Source: Cepaea hortensis
Lineage: Eukaryota > Mollusca > Gastropoda > Stylommatophora > Helicidae
Reading direction: 5' to 3'
Length of the DNA stretch: 64,000 nt
Assembly (NCBI GenBank): GCA_963921405.1
Contig: OY992881.1
Span: 128,854,165 to 128,918,164 of the forward strand
The position numbers and the translations under genes were made by a program. This document shows positions 1-10,990 of this stretch, one piece after another. Each line of letters begins with the position of its first letter. Positions within the stretch are counted from its first letter, which is position 1. Under the pieces are notes generated by a model. The model was not told the DNA's origin and did not search any database. It saw nothing but the letters and a program-made list of their open reading frames with translations.

Positions 1-706
1 CAACGCGCTCATCTATGAACACTCAAATAGCCCCGAAATGCTCATCTATACAGATGGATCTGTTGTAAAGCAGCAGAGAAGTGCGTGAGCTTTTACAGCC
101 CGTTCAAGAATCCAGTGGTGCACACTTTATGACCACGAGCAGCATGACGATGGAGGTGATGGCAGTTACACAGGCTTTCATATGGCTGGAATCACAGCAT
201 TATACCAACGTGTGTGTACTAAGTGACTCAATGAGCATGATTAAAAGAAGGTCGAAGCTGGATCTGTACGTAGACAGTGGACTGAATCGCTGCGCAAGTC
301 TGTTGTCCGTAAAGTCACCTTCATCTTCGTCCCGGGACATGCGGGAGCCGAGGGAAATGAACGAGCTGATAAACTGGCTGGCTCTGCACCCCCTGTAGAT
401 GACCAGCCCTTGGATCGTGCCGATGTTATTAACGCCCTTAAATATATGGCGAGAACAGAGGACTTTGACGTCAGTGAATCCACATCGCTGTCCAGGATGA
501 AAGACTTGGGAGTTAGAATCGGCACGGCCAGACGCGAGAGGTACATCGGGAAAACAAAGCGCCTCGTCAACCAACACAGAACTGGCACTATTAGCCACCG
601 GACGCTGATGCATATGCTGGGGGGAGGATCTGAGCACCTATGGACATGTCCGGTGTGCAATGAAGATACCCCAACTGATAACTGATAACTGATAACTGAA
701 AACTGA
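1..706 (+). pseudogene. 3' fragment of an I/jockey-like LINE: RNase H and C-terminal CxxC tail
   Basis: This stretch is colinear with the 3' end of the longer LINE at 47.8-50.4 kb (bases 1-690 match about 49744-50430), so it is a second, cut-off copy. It encodes the RNase H domain and a C-terminal tail ending in an LWxCPxC motif. The copy is broken. A Trp codon has become TGA near base 88, a 17-bp stretch is missing just after it, and a few extra bases follow the third catalytic Asp region near base 241. Beyond base 395 it keeps 11 bp that the longer copy has lost, so here the RNase H frame runs on into the tail (stop near 682). The 3' end finishes in about three copies of the heptamer AACTGAT. 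The window starts inside the element, so the 5' extent is unknown. Confidence 0.85.
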
Positions 707-796
707 GCTCATCCACGACTCTGGTGATCGAGTGAAATGGCGAGTCGTGACCGCTAACGCTTTCCGGCATTCCACATGATTGATTGAGTGTTTTGG

Positions 797-3700
797 GGCT
801 GAGGGAGTGGCATGAGATAACCATGTAACCACTGTTCAGTGGGCTGAGGGAGTGGCATGCTATAACCACGCAACCACTGTTCAGTGGGCTGAGGGAGTGG
901 CATGCTATAACCACGTAACCACTGTTCAGTGGGCTGAGGGAGTGGCATGCTATAACCACGTAACCACTGTTCAGTGGGCTGAGGGAGTGGCATGCTATAA
1001 CCACGTAACCACTGTTCAGTGGGCTGAGGGAGTGGCATGAGATAACCATGTAACCACTGTTCAGTGGGCTGAGGGAGTGGCATGCTATAACCACGCAACC
1101 ACTGTTCAGTGGGCTGAGGGAGTGGCATGAGATAACCATGTAACCACTGTTCAGTGGGCTGAGGGAGTGGCATGCTATAACCACGTAACCACTGTTCAGT
1201 GGGCTGAGGGAGTGGCATGAGATAACCATGTAACCACTGTTCAGTGGGCTGAGGGAGTGGCATGCTATAACCACGCAACCACTGTTCAGTGGGCTGAGGG
1301 AGTGGCATGCTATAACCACGTAACCACTGTTCAGTGGGCTGAGGGAGTGGCATGCTATAACCACGTAACCACTGTTCAGTGGGCCGAGGGAGTGGCATGC
1401 TATAACCACGTAACCACTGTTCAGTTGGCTGAGGGAGTGGCATGAGATAACCATGCAACCACTGTTCAGTGAGCTGAGGGCGTGGCATGAGATAACCATG
1501 CAACCACTGTTCAGTGGGCTGAGGGCGTGGCATGAGATAACCATGTAACCACTGTTCAGTGGACTGAGGGCGTGGCATGCTATAACCACGTAACCACTGT
1601 TCAGTGGGCTGAGGGAGTGGCATGATATAACCACGTAACCACTGTTCAGTGGGCTGAGGGAGTGGCATGAGATAACCATGTAACCACTGTTCAGTGGGCT
1701 GAGGGAGTGGCATGCTATAACCACGCAACCACTGTTCAGTGAGCTGAGGGAGTGGCATGAGATAACCACGCAATCACTGTTCGGTGAGCTGAGGGAGTGG
1801 CACGAGATAACCATGTAACCACTGTTCGGTGGGCTGAGTGCGTGGCATGAGATAACCATGCAACCACTGTTCAGTGGGCTGAGGGAGTGGCATGAGATAA
1901 CCATGCAACCACTGTTCAGTGGGCTGAGGGAGTGGCATGAGATAACCATGCAACCACTGTTCAGTGGGCTGAGGGCGTGGCATGAGATAACCATGCAACC
2001 ACTGTTCAGTGGGCTGAGGGCGTGGCATGAGATAACCATGCAACCACTGTTCAGTGGGCTGAGGGAGTGGCATGAGATAACCATGCAACCACTGTTCAGT
2101 GGGCTGAGGGAGTGGCATGCTATAACCACGCAACCACTGTTCAGTGAGCTGAGGGAGTGGCATGAGATAACCACGCAACCACTGTTCGGTGAGCTGAGGG
2201 AGTGGCACGAGATAACCACGTAACCACTGTTCGGTGGGCTGAGTGCGTGGCACGAGATAACCATGCAACCACTGTTCAGTGGGCTGAGGGAGTGGCATGC
2301 TATAACCATGCAACCACTGTTCAGTGAACTGAGGGAGAGGCATGAGATAACCATGCAACCACTGTTCAGTGGGCTGAGGGCGTGGCATGAGATAACCATG
2401 CAACCACTGTTCGGTGAGCTGAGGGAGTGGCACGAGATAACCATGTAACCACTGTTCGGTGGGCTGAGTGCGTGGCATGAGATAACCATGCAACCACTGT
2501 TCAGTGGGCTGAGGGAGTGGCATGAGATAACCATGCAACCACTGTTCAGTGGGCTGAGGGAGTGGCATGAGATAACCATGCAACCACTGTTCAGTGGGCT
2601 GAGGGCGTGGCATGAGATAACCATGCAACCACTGTTCAGTGGGCTGAGGGCGTGGCATGAGATAACCATGCAACCACTGTTCAGTGGGCTGAGGGAGTGG
2701 CATGAGATAACCATGCAACCACTGTTCAGTGTGCTGAGGGAGTGGCATGAGATAACCATGCAACCACTGCTCAGTGGGCTGAGGGAGTGGCATGAGATAA
2801 CCATGCTACCACTGCTCAGTGGGCTGAGGGCGTGGCATGAGATAACCATGTAACCACTGTTCAGTGGGCTGAGGGCGTGGCATGCTATAACCATGCAACC
2901 ACTGTTCAGTGGGCTGAGGGAGTGGCATGAGATAACCATGCAACCACTGTTCAGTGGGCTGAGGGAGTGGCATGAGATAACCATGCAACCACTGTTCAGT
3001 GGGCTGAGGGAGTGGCATGCTATAACCACGCAACCACTGTTCAGTGAGCTGAGGGAGTGGCATGAGATAACCACGCAACCACTGTTCGGTGAGCTGAGGG
3101 AGTGGCACGAGATAACCACGTAACCACTGTTCGGTGGGCTGAGTGCGTGGCACGAGATAACCATGCAACCACTGTTCAGTGGGCTGAGGGAGTGGCATGC
3201 TATAACCATGCAACCACTGTTCAGTGAGCTGAGGGAGAGGCATGAGATAACCATGCAACCACTGTTCAGTGGGCTGAGGGCGTGGCATGAGATAACCATG
3301 CAACCACTGTTCAGTGTGCTGAGGGAGTGGCATGAGATAACCATGCAACCACTGCTCAGTGGGCTGAGGGAGTGGCATGAGATAACAATGCAACCACTGT
3401 TCAGTGGGCTGAGGGAGTGGCATGAGATAACCACGTAACCACTGTTCGGTGGGCTGAGGGAGTGGCATGAGATAACCATGCAACCACTGTTCAGTGGGCT
3501 GAGGGAGTGGCATGAGATAACCATGCAACCACTGTTCAGTGGGCTGAGGGAGTGGCATGAGATAACCATGCAACCACTGTTCAGTGGGCTGAGGGAGTGG
3601 CACGAGATAACCATGTAACCACTGTTCGGTGGGCTGAGTGCGTGGCATGAGATAACCATGCAACCACTGTTCAGTGGGCTGAGGGAGTGGCATGAGATAA

Positions 3701-5788
3701 CCATGCAACCACTGTTCAGTGGGCTGAGGGAGTGGCATGAGATAACCATGCAACCACTGTTCAGTGGGCTGAGGGCGTGGCATGAGATAACCATGCAACC
3801 ACTGTTCAGTGGGCTGAGGGCGTGGCATGAGATAACCATGCAACCACTGTTCAGTGGGCTGAGGGAGTGGCATGAGATAACCATGCAACCACTGTTCAGT
3901 GTGCTGAGGGAGTGGCATGAGATAACCATGCAACCACTGCTCAGTGGGCTGAGGGAGTGGCATGAGATAACCATGCTACCACTGCTCAGTGGGCTGAGGG
4001 CGTGGCATGAGATAACCATGTAACCACTGTTCAGTGGGCTGAGGGCGTGGCATGCTATAACCATGCAACCACTGTTCAGTGGGCTGAGGGAGTGGCATGA
4101 GATAACCATGCAACCACTGTTCAGTGGGCTGAGGGAGTGGCATGAGATAACCATGCAACCACTGTTCAGTGGGCTGAGGGAGTGGCATGCTATAACCACG
4201 CAACCACTGTTCAGTGAGCTGAGGGAGTGGCATGAGATAACCACGCAACCACTGTTCGGTGAGCTGAGGGAGTGGCACGAGATAACCACGTAACCACTGT
4301 TCGGTGGGCTGAGTGCGTGGCACGAGATAACCATGCAACCACTGTTCAGTGGGCTGAGGGAGTGGCATGCTATAACCATGCAACCACTGTTCAGTGAGCT
4401 GAGGGAGAGGCATGAGATAACCATGCAACCACTGTTCAGTGGGCTGAGGGCGTGGCATGAGATAACCATGCAACCACTGTTCAGTGTGCTGAGGGAGTGG
4501 CATGAGATAACCATGCAACCACTGCTCAGTGGGCTGAGGGAGTGGCATGAGATAACCATGCAACCACTGTTCAGTGGGCTGAGGGAGTGGCATGAGATAA
4601 CCACGTAACCACTGTTCGGTGGGCTGAGGGAGTGGCATGAGATAACCATGCAACCACTGTTCAGTGGGCTGAGGGAGTGGCATGAGATAACCATGCAACC
4701 ACTGTTCAGTGGGCTGAGGGAGTGGCATGAGATAACCATGCAACCACTGTTCAGTGGGCTGAGGGAGTGGCATGAGATAACCATGCAACCACTGTTCAGT
4801 GGGCTGAGGGAGTGGCATGCTATAACCATGCAACCACTGTTCAGTGGGCTGAGGAAGTGGCATGAGATAACCATGCAACCACTGTTCAGTGGGCTGAGGG
4901 AGTGGCATGAGATAACCATGCAACCACTGTTCAGTGGGCTGAGGGAGTGGCATGAGATAACCATGCAACCACTGCTCAGTGGGCTGAGGGAGTGGCATGA
5001 GATAACCATGCAACCACTGTTCAGTGGGCTGAGGGAGTGGCATGAGATAACCATGCAACCACTGTTCAGTGGGCTGAGGGAGTGGCATGAGATAACCATG
5101 CAACCACTGTTCAGTGGGCTGAGGGAGTGGCATGAGATAACCATGCAACCACTGTTCAGTGGGCTGAGGGAGTGGCATGAGATAACCATGCAACCACTGT
5201 TCAGTGGGCTGAGGGAGTGGCATGAGATAACCATGCAACCACTGTTCAGTGGGCTGAGGGAGTGGCATGAGATAACCATGCAACCACTGTTCAGTGGGCT
5301 GAGGGAGTGGCATGAGATAACCATGCAACCACTGTTCAGTGGACTGAGGGAGTGGCATGAGATAACCATGCAACCACTGTTCAGTGGACTGAGGGAGTGG
5401 CATGCTATAACCATGCAACCACTGTTCAGTGGGCTGAGGGAGTGGCATGAGATAACCATGTAACCACTGTTCGGTGGGCTGAGGGAGTGGCTTGAGATAA
5501 CCATGTAACCACTGTTCAGTGGGCTGAGGGCGTGGCATGAGATAACCATGTAACCACTGTTCAGTGGGCTGAGGGCGTGGCATGAGATAACCATGCAACC
5601 ACTGTTCAGTGGGCTGAGGGAGTGGCATGAGATAACCATGCAACCACTGTTCAGTGGACTGAGGGAGTGGCATGAGATAACCATGTAACCACTGTTCAGT
5701 GGGCTGAGGGAGTGGCATGCTATAACCACGTAACCACTGTTCAGTGGGCTGAGGGAGTGGCATGAGATAACCATGTAACCACTGTTCA
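797..5788. repeat. 45-bp minisatellite, about 111 copies, with higher-order structure
   Basis: The repeat is a 45-bp unit running without interruption for about 5 kb. Each unit carries the inverted repeat CCACTG-TT-CAGTGG. The rest varies at a few fixed positions (GAGATAACC or CTATAACC, GGAGTGG or GGCGTGG, CATG or CACG). Because 45 is divisible by three and the unit lacks stops in several frames, very long reading frames (over 1700 codons on the minus strand) appear, but these are artefacts. A block of 26 units (1170 bp, about 2488-3657) recurs almost exactly at 3658-4827, and a 14-unit (630 bp) shift links about 1858 to 2488. Units between 4640 and 5460 are nearly identical, while the left edge is more mixed. 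Confidence 0.95.
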
Positions 5789-6170
5789 GCCACAAGTGAC
5801 AGTTTAATGCTGTGGCTAGAGCACTTCACCATTTCTTCCAAATCAGCATCACTTAGATCCCTCATGTGGGCATATCTCACACCTTCGAGCCTGGTGTGCT
5901 GTATTTTGCTTTCTTCAGCACATATTTAATATATTTCATATGTGCGACGTCCTCATGTTTCCTTTTCACTGATGGTTTAAAACAAGCTCTTGATCAACAG
6001 CACCTCTGATGTTCCTGTCATAGTGATCTGTGATGTTTCTGTCATTGTGGTCTTTGATGTTTCTGTCATTGTGGTCTGTCTGCTCCACAAACTTTAAAGG
6101 TATTTCTCTCCCTTCTCTTGTACATATAATCAGATTGCTGCTGGTACTATTGGGTTTCGAACTCTTCTCT
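5789..6170. other. Unassigned flank of the minisatellite, with a 24-bp x 3 tandem repeat
   Basis: No gene is recognised. At about 6007-6079 a 24-bp unit (GATGTTTCTGTCATTGTGGT plus four bases) is present three times with small changes. The minus strand next to the satellite has short open stretches in changing frames (for example 5880-5795), with no family match that I can name. Confidence 0.5.
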
Positions 6171-6231
6171 GGCTTCTGAGGATGGGGACGGAGCGCTTAT
6201 GGGAATGCCCCGAATGCTGTGATGTCGGTTC

Positions 6232-6320
<89 letters not shown>

Positions 6321-6325
6321 TCTCT
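6171..6325 (+). mobile_element. LINE 3'-end remnant with (AATC)n tail
   Basis: About 45 bp encode an ERLWECPEC motif close to the C-terminal LWxCPxC of the LINE copies at 1-690 and 50.1-50.4 kb. It is followed directly by about 90 bp of the tetramer AATC (6229-6322, one G interruption). The layout, CxxC tail then short-unit repeat, matches the ends of the other copies. I infer that the microsatellite is the retrotransposon's own tail. Confidence 0.6.
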
Positions 6326-6837
6326 TGTACAGTTCTCGGAGCTTGACCATTACCAATCCATTGGAGACCTGATAAGGCGAACTCACCAAGAAAGTTCTTC
6401 TTATCAGAAATTCATCTTATAAGAGTTCAGCCATATAGTAATGCATTTACAATATTGTTCTTAACAACAGAAATTTGCCACATCCGAGATTGCTTAAAGC
6501 GGTTTGCACTGTATATAACATGTCAAATGAAGTGGCTCGCTCCTCTCTACCCATTTACCTGCGCAGCTTCCAGAACTTGCCCATTGTCCTAGTCCCTCCA
6601 GTCTCATTCATAAACTGTTCCCATGTTTCCTTCTTGATACTCGCTGCACGTATCTTGACTGAAAGGCATGGTCTTTGCTTGAACATTTAGTGAATAAAAT
6701 AATAATGAAATACCATTGAAAGGCAAGAGATTTGATTTTGCAATAGAATGCTGAAAATACCTTTATCATCATCATCATGTGCCATGCCACAGATCTCGGC
6801 CCTTGCTGTTCTGAATCAACTCTGCTGATATCCTGGT
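6326..6837. other. No gene or known element seen
   Basis: This is AT-rich intergenic sequence with scattered short reading frames only. I see no repeat family member here that recurs elsewhere in the window. Confidence 0.5.
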
Positions 6838-6980
6838 TAACCCGGTCAACAAATACCCGCAGAAGTCGGATGTGTCGGCCTAACGGCGCAAGAACGCAGC
6901 TCTGCTGTAAACAGGCACAACGCAATCACGTCCGAAAACACTCTCCGGGATGAACGCATCAGAAAAAGAAGAACTCTGCT
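6838..6980 (+). repeat. Dispersed repeat family RF1 (copy 1)
   Basis: The segment from GGTTAACCCGGTCAACAAAT onward is repeated in inverted orientation at about 13203-13366. The copies share a conserved core (GTCGGCCTAACGGCGCAAGA, CAGGCACAACGCAATC) and end in an AGAAGAAG-type tail. It is probably the 3' part of a retroposon; the class is not clear. Confidence 0.6.
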
Positions 6981-7059
6981 ATTACTCCTGGCTACCGTCT
7001 TTAAATAAAGAGGATCGACTTCATTGCCCCTGATGTGCCTATTACATACCACCAAAAGA

Positions 7060-7437
7060 AAAGAATGATCAAATCAGTCAGAAGGCCACCAAGCCTTACT
7101 CAAGACGACTACCACGTTATGGAACAGACCAGAACAGGTCATTCTTTCTGCGCCTCAGAACAGGACACAATAGATTACGCAACCACATGTATACAAATTC
7201 AAGATTGGTGACTCAGCCATGTGCACATGTGGTTTGGCGTCGCAGACAGCAGAGCACATACTCCAGGATTGCCCAAAACTACAACATATCCAGGCGAACC
7301 TTCTGGCCTAGAGAACACCAGTGGAAGATAAACTCTATGGACCGCTGAATGAACTCAAAAAGACTGTTAGATTCATACAAGAGACAGCATTGCAGTTATA
7401 AACATATTTCAGGCGAACGAAAGAAGAAGAAGAAGAA
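7060..7437 (+). pseudogene. LINE C-terminal fragment with CCHC motif and (AAG)n tail
   Basis: Translation gives RLRTGHNRLRNHMYT, then after a one-base frameshift a CTCG-x7-H-x4-C stretch (C-x-C-x7-H-x4-C). This is the zinc-binding tail typical of jockey/I-type LINE ORF2 proteins, downstream of RNase H. It ends with ERKKKKK-like (GAA)n sequence at 7423-7437. The fragment is dead because of the frameshift and because nothing upstream of it remains. Confidence 0.65.
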
Positions 7438-7588
7438 TTGCCCCGGGTATTATACCATAAGGCTCGGCCTCTTTCTACAGGAGTCTTCGAGAAAATGCAC
7501 CCGTAGACCGAAAGACGTAGCCCTGAATCGAACCCACAGCCATCGGATCGCTAGGCGGAAGGCTTGACCACTTCGCCACGGAGACTCC
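7438..7588 (-). mobile_element. tRNA-derived SINE (family S1), partial
   Basis: On the minus strand the element starts GGAGTCTCCGTGGCGAAGTG (A-box-like), followed by a B-box GGTTCGATTC around 7530. It then runs into the family body but is cut off at 7438. Other copies of the same family are at 12298-12436 (+), 25173-25425 (-), 55068-55320 (-) and 63296-63463 (-). Confidence 0.8.
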
Positions 7589-8670
7589 AACCACCGTCTC
7601 AGTCCACCCAACATAATTTCTCCGAGTCTGTCTCTGCTTCTTCTACTGCAGATCTGTCCAGTCGTTTTCCAAGGTCTCTGTTCTCATCACACGACCAAAG
7701 AAGATTGTTTATCTCTGTCTGACAGTTGTATATAATATTCTGCTTTCGTGAGCGTCTCCCAGGCAGTCGTTGTTAGTTACTCCGGCAGTCCAGGGTATTC
7801 ACAACATTAATCTTAGAAACCACATAACTTCAAACGCAAGACAAGGCTAAACACACTCGAGGGCGGTCACACTCACAGGGTATACTGTCCTATCATCAGA
7901 GTGTATTCCCATAGCATCTACTATCATCAGAGTGAAGTGATGGGCTTTCACATATTCATCGCCACGATGTATGACAAGAGTGACCAGTTCCCTTCCTCGT
8001 CGCATTTCCTTCTCGGACAACTTCTAGAAAAATGTCAAGGACTCATTGTTTTGAGGCTGAGTCTATCCCAGAGTCGAAGAATAACCCTGTCTATACTGAG
8101 GATTAAACCCGGACCACTCTCTTGGCAGGCTAGCACACAAACCTAAATGCCACAGCTTGTGTGGGCAAGTTTTCTCATTTTGAAATTGGTTAATTGCCTA
8201 TTCGACCCGCCCCTGCCATGTCCAGCTATCGAGACATGTTTAACGTGCTAACGGAACCTCCCAGTTTCTGTTTGTTTTTCGCCCATATCTGAGAAGTGTA
8301 GACATATGATGCACAACTCCTGGATCCAGCATACGATAACCATTCTAAATTTTACAAATTTTATACCGGTGATAATTAAGGACACACTGGTCTTTGCTGT
8401 GTGTAACTGGATGTGGCCCATTGCCAGGAATGCAGGGATGAGGAAGCAGTTTCTCTATGGGTTTAGCTGTTTGATTGTCAAAACAGGAAATAGTTCGGCC
8501 ATGTAACTAGGCTACCAGCTGACACCACAACCAGCAATGATGTACAGACCAAACATGTTTGTTTCAAGCTTCCATAGTTACTGTGTTCGAATCGCGCAGC
8601 TTCGGGGTGGACATATTTTAAGAACTTTTAATGAAATAATACCCCAGCTTGATCTGCTGAATAGTGGAAT
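7589..8670. other. No gene seen; possible decayed tRNA-like piece near 8085-8150
   Basis: Only short chance reading frames occur. Near 8085-8150 the minus strand contains GGGTTTAATCCTC, a weak B-box, which may be another SINE relic. The rest is unassigned. Confidence 0.4.
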
Positions 8671-8800
8671 TTCTCTTCTTCTTCTTCTTCTTCTTCTTCT
8701 TCTTCTTCTTCTTCTTCTTCTCTTCTTCTTCTTCTTCTTCTCTTCTTCTTCTTCTTCTTCTCTTCTTCTTCTTCTTTTCTTCTTCTTCTTCTTCTTTCTT
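8671..8800. repeat. (CTT)n microsatellite at the edge of an assembly gap
   Basis: A nearly pure CTT tract with occasional slips runs directly into the gap. It probably caused the assembly break. The long Leu/Phe/Ser reading frames here are meaningless. Confidence 0.95.
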
Positions 8801-9000
8801 NNNNNNNNNNNNNNNNNNNNNNNNNNNNNNNNNNNNNNNNNNNNNNNNNNNNNNNNNNNNNNNNNNNNNNNNNNNNNNNNNNNNNNNNNNNNNNNNNNNN
8901 NNNNNNNNNNNNNNNNNNNNNNNNNNNNNNNNNNNNNNNNNNNNNNNNNNNNNNNNNNNNNNNNNNNNNNNNNNNNNNNNNNNNNNNNNNNNNNNNNNNN
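8801..9000. other. Assembly gap of 200 N
   Basis: Exactly 200 unknown bases. The round number suggests a placeholder, so true distance and content are unknown. Confidence 0.99.
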
Positions 9001-9794
9001 GAACCTTTCCGGGGTAGTGGGAGTTTATACTTACCTTATTGGATAAGGGCCAGAAGCATGAATTCCAATGCGTACGTATTAGATGTTAATAATTCCGCTG
9101 CGGTTGAACATTGCAAAGAGGAGACCGTGATGGCAAATTGTGAGATAAAATTTACCGACGGACGGGCAGAGTTCGCGACCTTTAATGTAGAAAGTAACCT
9201 TGGCCTGTAAAACTTGCCCAGGCCTGACACACCGACCTGAGGCAGGATGCTGAATAACTAACGATGTACTCCTATTGACAAGAAAGGGAGGGAGACGAAG
9301 AAAAGGAGTAAAGTAAAAAAAAAAATAATAAAGGACACCTGTACATGGGTTAATGTAAGTTGGGTATATGGTGACATACCCAGATTTCTATCGGTGAGGG
9401 CTGGTCTGGTTCGCAAGATCAGTCCCGCATCTAGCGTTCGTTGTCTCGGGTGGCTGTATGAGGTGCACCCAATCGGGATCTTCCCAGCCTAGCGAGGCAG
9501 GCGTTTCAATAATGTAACCGCATCGTGAAGCCAGAGTCGCGGTTTGAGCGGGCAAAAGAGCAAATTTGTACGAGCGTTCGACAAAGTCTCGATAAGCGCC
9601 CACTCTCTCTCGATGAGTAGTGGGCCTGCAGTCAGTAAGCTGGAATAGCTTTTCGGTCAGTCCTGCCTGGCGTAGCTTTGAAGCTCGTCGGTAGGCGTCC
9701 AGTAGTTTTGCATGTATAACCAGGTACTGAGTGAGTGCGCTGAGCGATTGCTACTCTGCCTGCGTGTGCGTGAATAGTCAGTCTGACCGATAGA
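9001..9794. other. No gene seen; possible decayed rDNA 5' spacer in the right half
   Basis: Bases 9001-9360 are unassigned. From about 9380 to 9794 the sequence has more CpG and GC than its surroundings and runs directly into the 5' end of the 18S fragment. It may therefore be the remains of a 5' external transcribed spacer. This is inference only; spacers are not recognisable by motif. Confidence 0.3.
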
Positions 9795-9964
9795 TATCTA
9801 GTTGATCTTGCCAGTAGTCATATGCTTGTCTCAAAGGTTATACCATGCATGTCTAAATTCACACTGTCTCACGGTGAAACCGCGAATGGCTTATTAAATC
9901 AGTCAAGGTTCCTTCAATGACACGATCCTACTTGGATAACTGTGGCAATTCTAGAGCTAATACA
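9795..9964 (+). pseudogene. 18S rRNA 5'-end fragment (pseudogene)
   Basis: Starting at TATCTAGTTGATCTTGCCAG, about 170 bases follow the universal 5' end of small-subunit rRNA: CAGTAGTCATATGCTTGTCT, CCATGCATGTCTAA, CGGTGAAACCGCGAATGGCT, CCTACTTGGATAACTGTGG and AATTCTAGAGCTAATACA. Many scattered substitutions (CTAGTTGATCTT for CTGGTTGATCCT, for example) and the abrupt end show that it is not functional. The TTCACACTGTCTCACGGTGA block is what I recall from gastropod and other molluscan 18S. A second short GAGCTAATACATACAG occurs at about 9989-10004. Confidence 0.85.
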
Positions 9965-10365
9965 GCACGACATATTAGCAAGACTTCCATATAGTGTGAG
10001 CTAATACATACAGGGATAACTGGCATGTGGCAGTTTAACCTCCACTGCACCTGTGTCTGTCCCCAGTCATCCTGACTTGTCTTCCTACTGGACCCAGATG
10101 GACACAGGCGAGAGAGTAAGGTCGACGAATTGCGCAACTCTTCCTCACTATAAATCAGTTCATCGCGGAAGTCATTCTTCATTAAAATGACTGGCTGAAA
10201 TGAATGGTCATCATCATTTCTGATGGACAAACAACATATTTCTATCGACCAACCGGCACTTGATGGCCGATGTGGTCAGTATCACTCGGGCCGCCTTGAC
10301 TTCCCCAGACATTTCCTGGTTCATATTTTAGACTGGGTCGACCTGGGAGACCAGGTCCATTTTCA
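9965..10365. other. No gene seen
   Basis: Unassigned sequence after the 18S fragment. It shows no continuation of rRNA and no credible coding region. Confidence 0.5.
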
Positions 10366-10459
10366 AAAACTGTCTCGATACACACTCGAACCAATGAAAA
10401 CTGTCTCGATACACACTCGAACCAATGAAAACTGTCTCGATACACACTCGAACCAATGA
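10366..10459. repeat. 31-bp tandem repeat, three copies
   Basis: The unit AAAACTGTCTCGATACACAC plus 11 more bases is present three times with perfect identity, which points to recent slippage or unequal exchange. Confidence 0.9.
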
Positions 10460-10555
10460 CCTCCGAAGCCGGCAGGAGTGCATCTAGCTACAACACTTCG
10501 GCGACTCACAAGAATAGGAGAGATACAAAAGAAAAGATAGAAGGGGGATAAGGTG

Positions 10556-10715
10556 AATGAGGTGGAGGAGAAGAAGGAGGAGGAGGAAGAGAAGGATGAG
10601 GAGGAAGAGAAGAACAAGAATGAGGAGAAGAAGAAGAAGAAGAAGAAGAAGAAGAAGAAGAAGAAGAAGAAGAAGAAGAAGAAGAAGAAGAAGATGAAGA
10701 AGAAGAAGAATTACA
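10556..10715. repeat. Purine-strand (GAG/AAG)n microsatellite
   Basis: About 160 bases are almost purely purine on the + strand, ending in a long AAG run. The Glu/Lys and Leu reading frames here are artefacts. Confidence 0.9.
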
Positions 10716-10914
10716 ACTGTAGGAACTGGGGATACAAACTCATGATAATGCAGACGTGGTCCGGGGACTATGGAAACGTGTGGAAAGTGTATTAGAATAG
10801 ATAGATAATCACGGCCAAGAGAGAATGGTGCTGCAAGGTGTGACCAGATGATCTCCCCGACACTCAGGACTCCGAGGAAAGGCCAGACAAACAATCAGAC
10901 TGGTACTCTTCGTT

Positions 10915-10990
10915 GGCTGTTGAAGATGAGGGCGGAGCACGCAAGGGAATGACCCGAGTGCTGAGATGGCGGTTCTTGAAACAAATCAAT
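10915..10990 (+). mobile_element. LINE 3'-end remnant (second short copy)
   Basis: About 60 bases match the segment at 6171-6228 (GAAGATGAGGGCGGAGCACG against GAGGATGGGGACGGAGCGCT). They are followed by a decayed CAAATCAATTGATC tail. This is the same LINE 3' end with a worn-out AATC tail. Confidence 0.5.

Noticed and set aside
797..5788. CRISPR array
   Set aside because: There are no unique spacers: the whole 45-bp unit repeats, and the genome is clearly animal.
591..5880. Minus-strand frames of 1734 and 634 codons and many + strand frames over the satellite
   Set aside because: They follow from a 45-bp unit without stops. All are perfectly periodic and have no protein-like composition or start context.
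7000..7030. S1 SINE piece at GAGGATCGACTTCATTGCCC
   Set aside because: Only about 20 bases resemble the family and the match stops at once.
8085..8150. tRNA gene
   Set aside because: There is a weak B-box but no A-box at the right distance and no cloverleaf.
8537..9046. Leu/Phe-rich frames with a run of unknown residues
   Set aside because: They are translations of a CTT repeat and an N gap.
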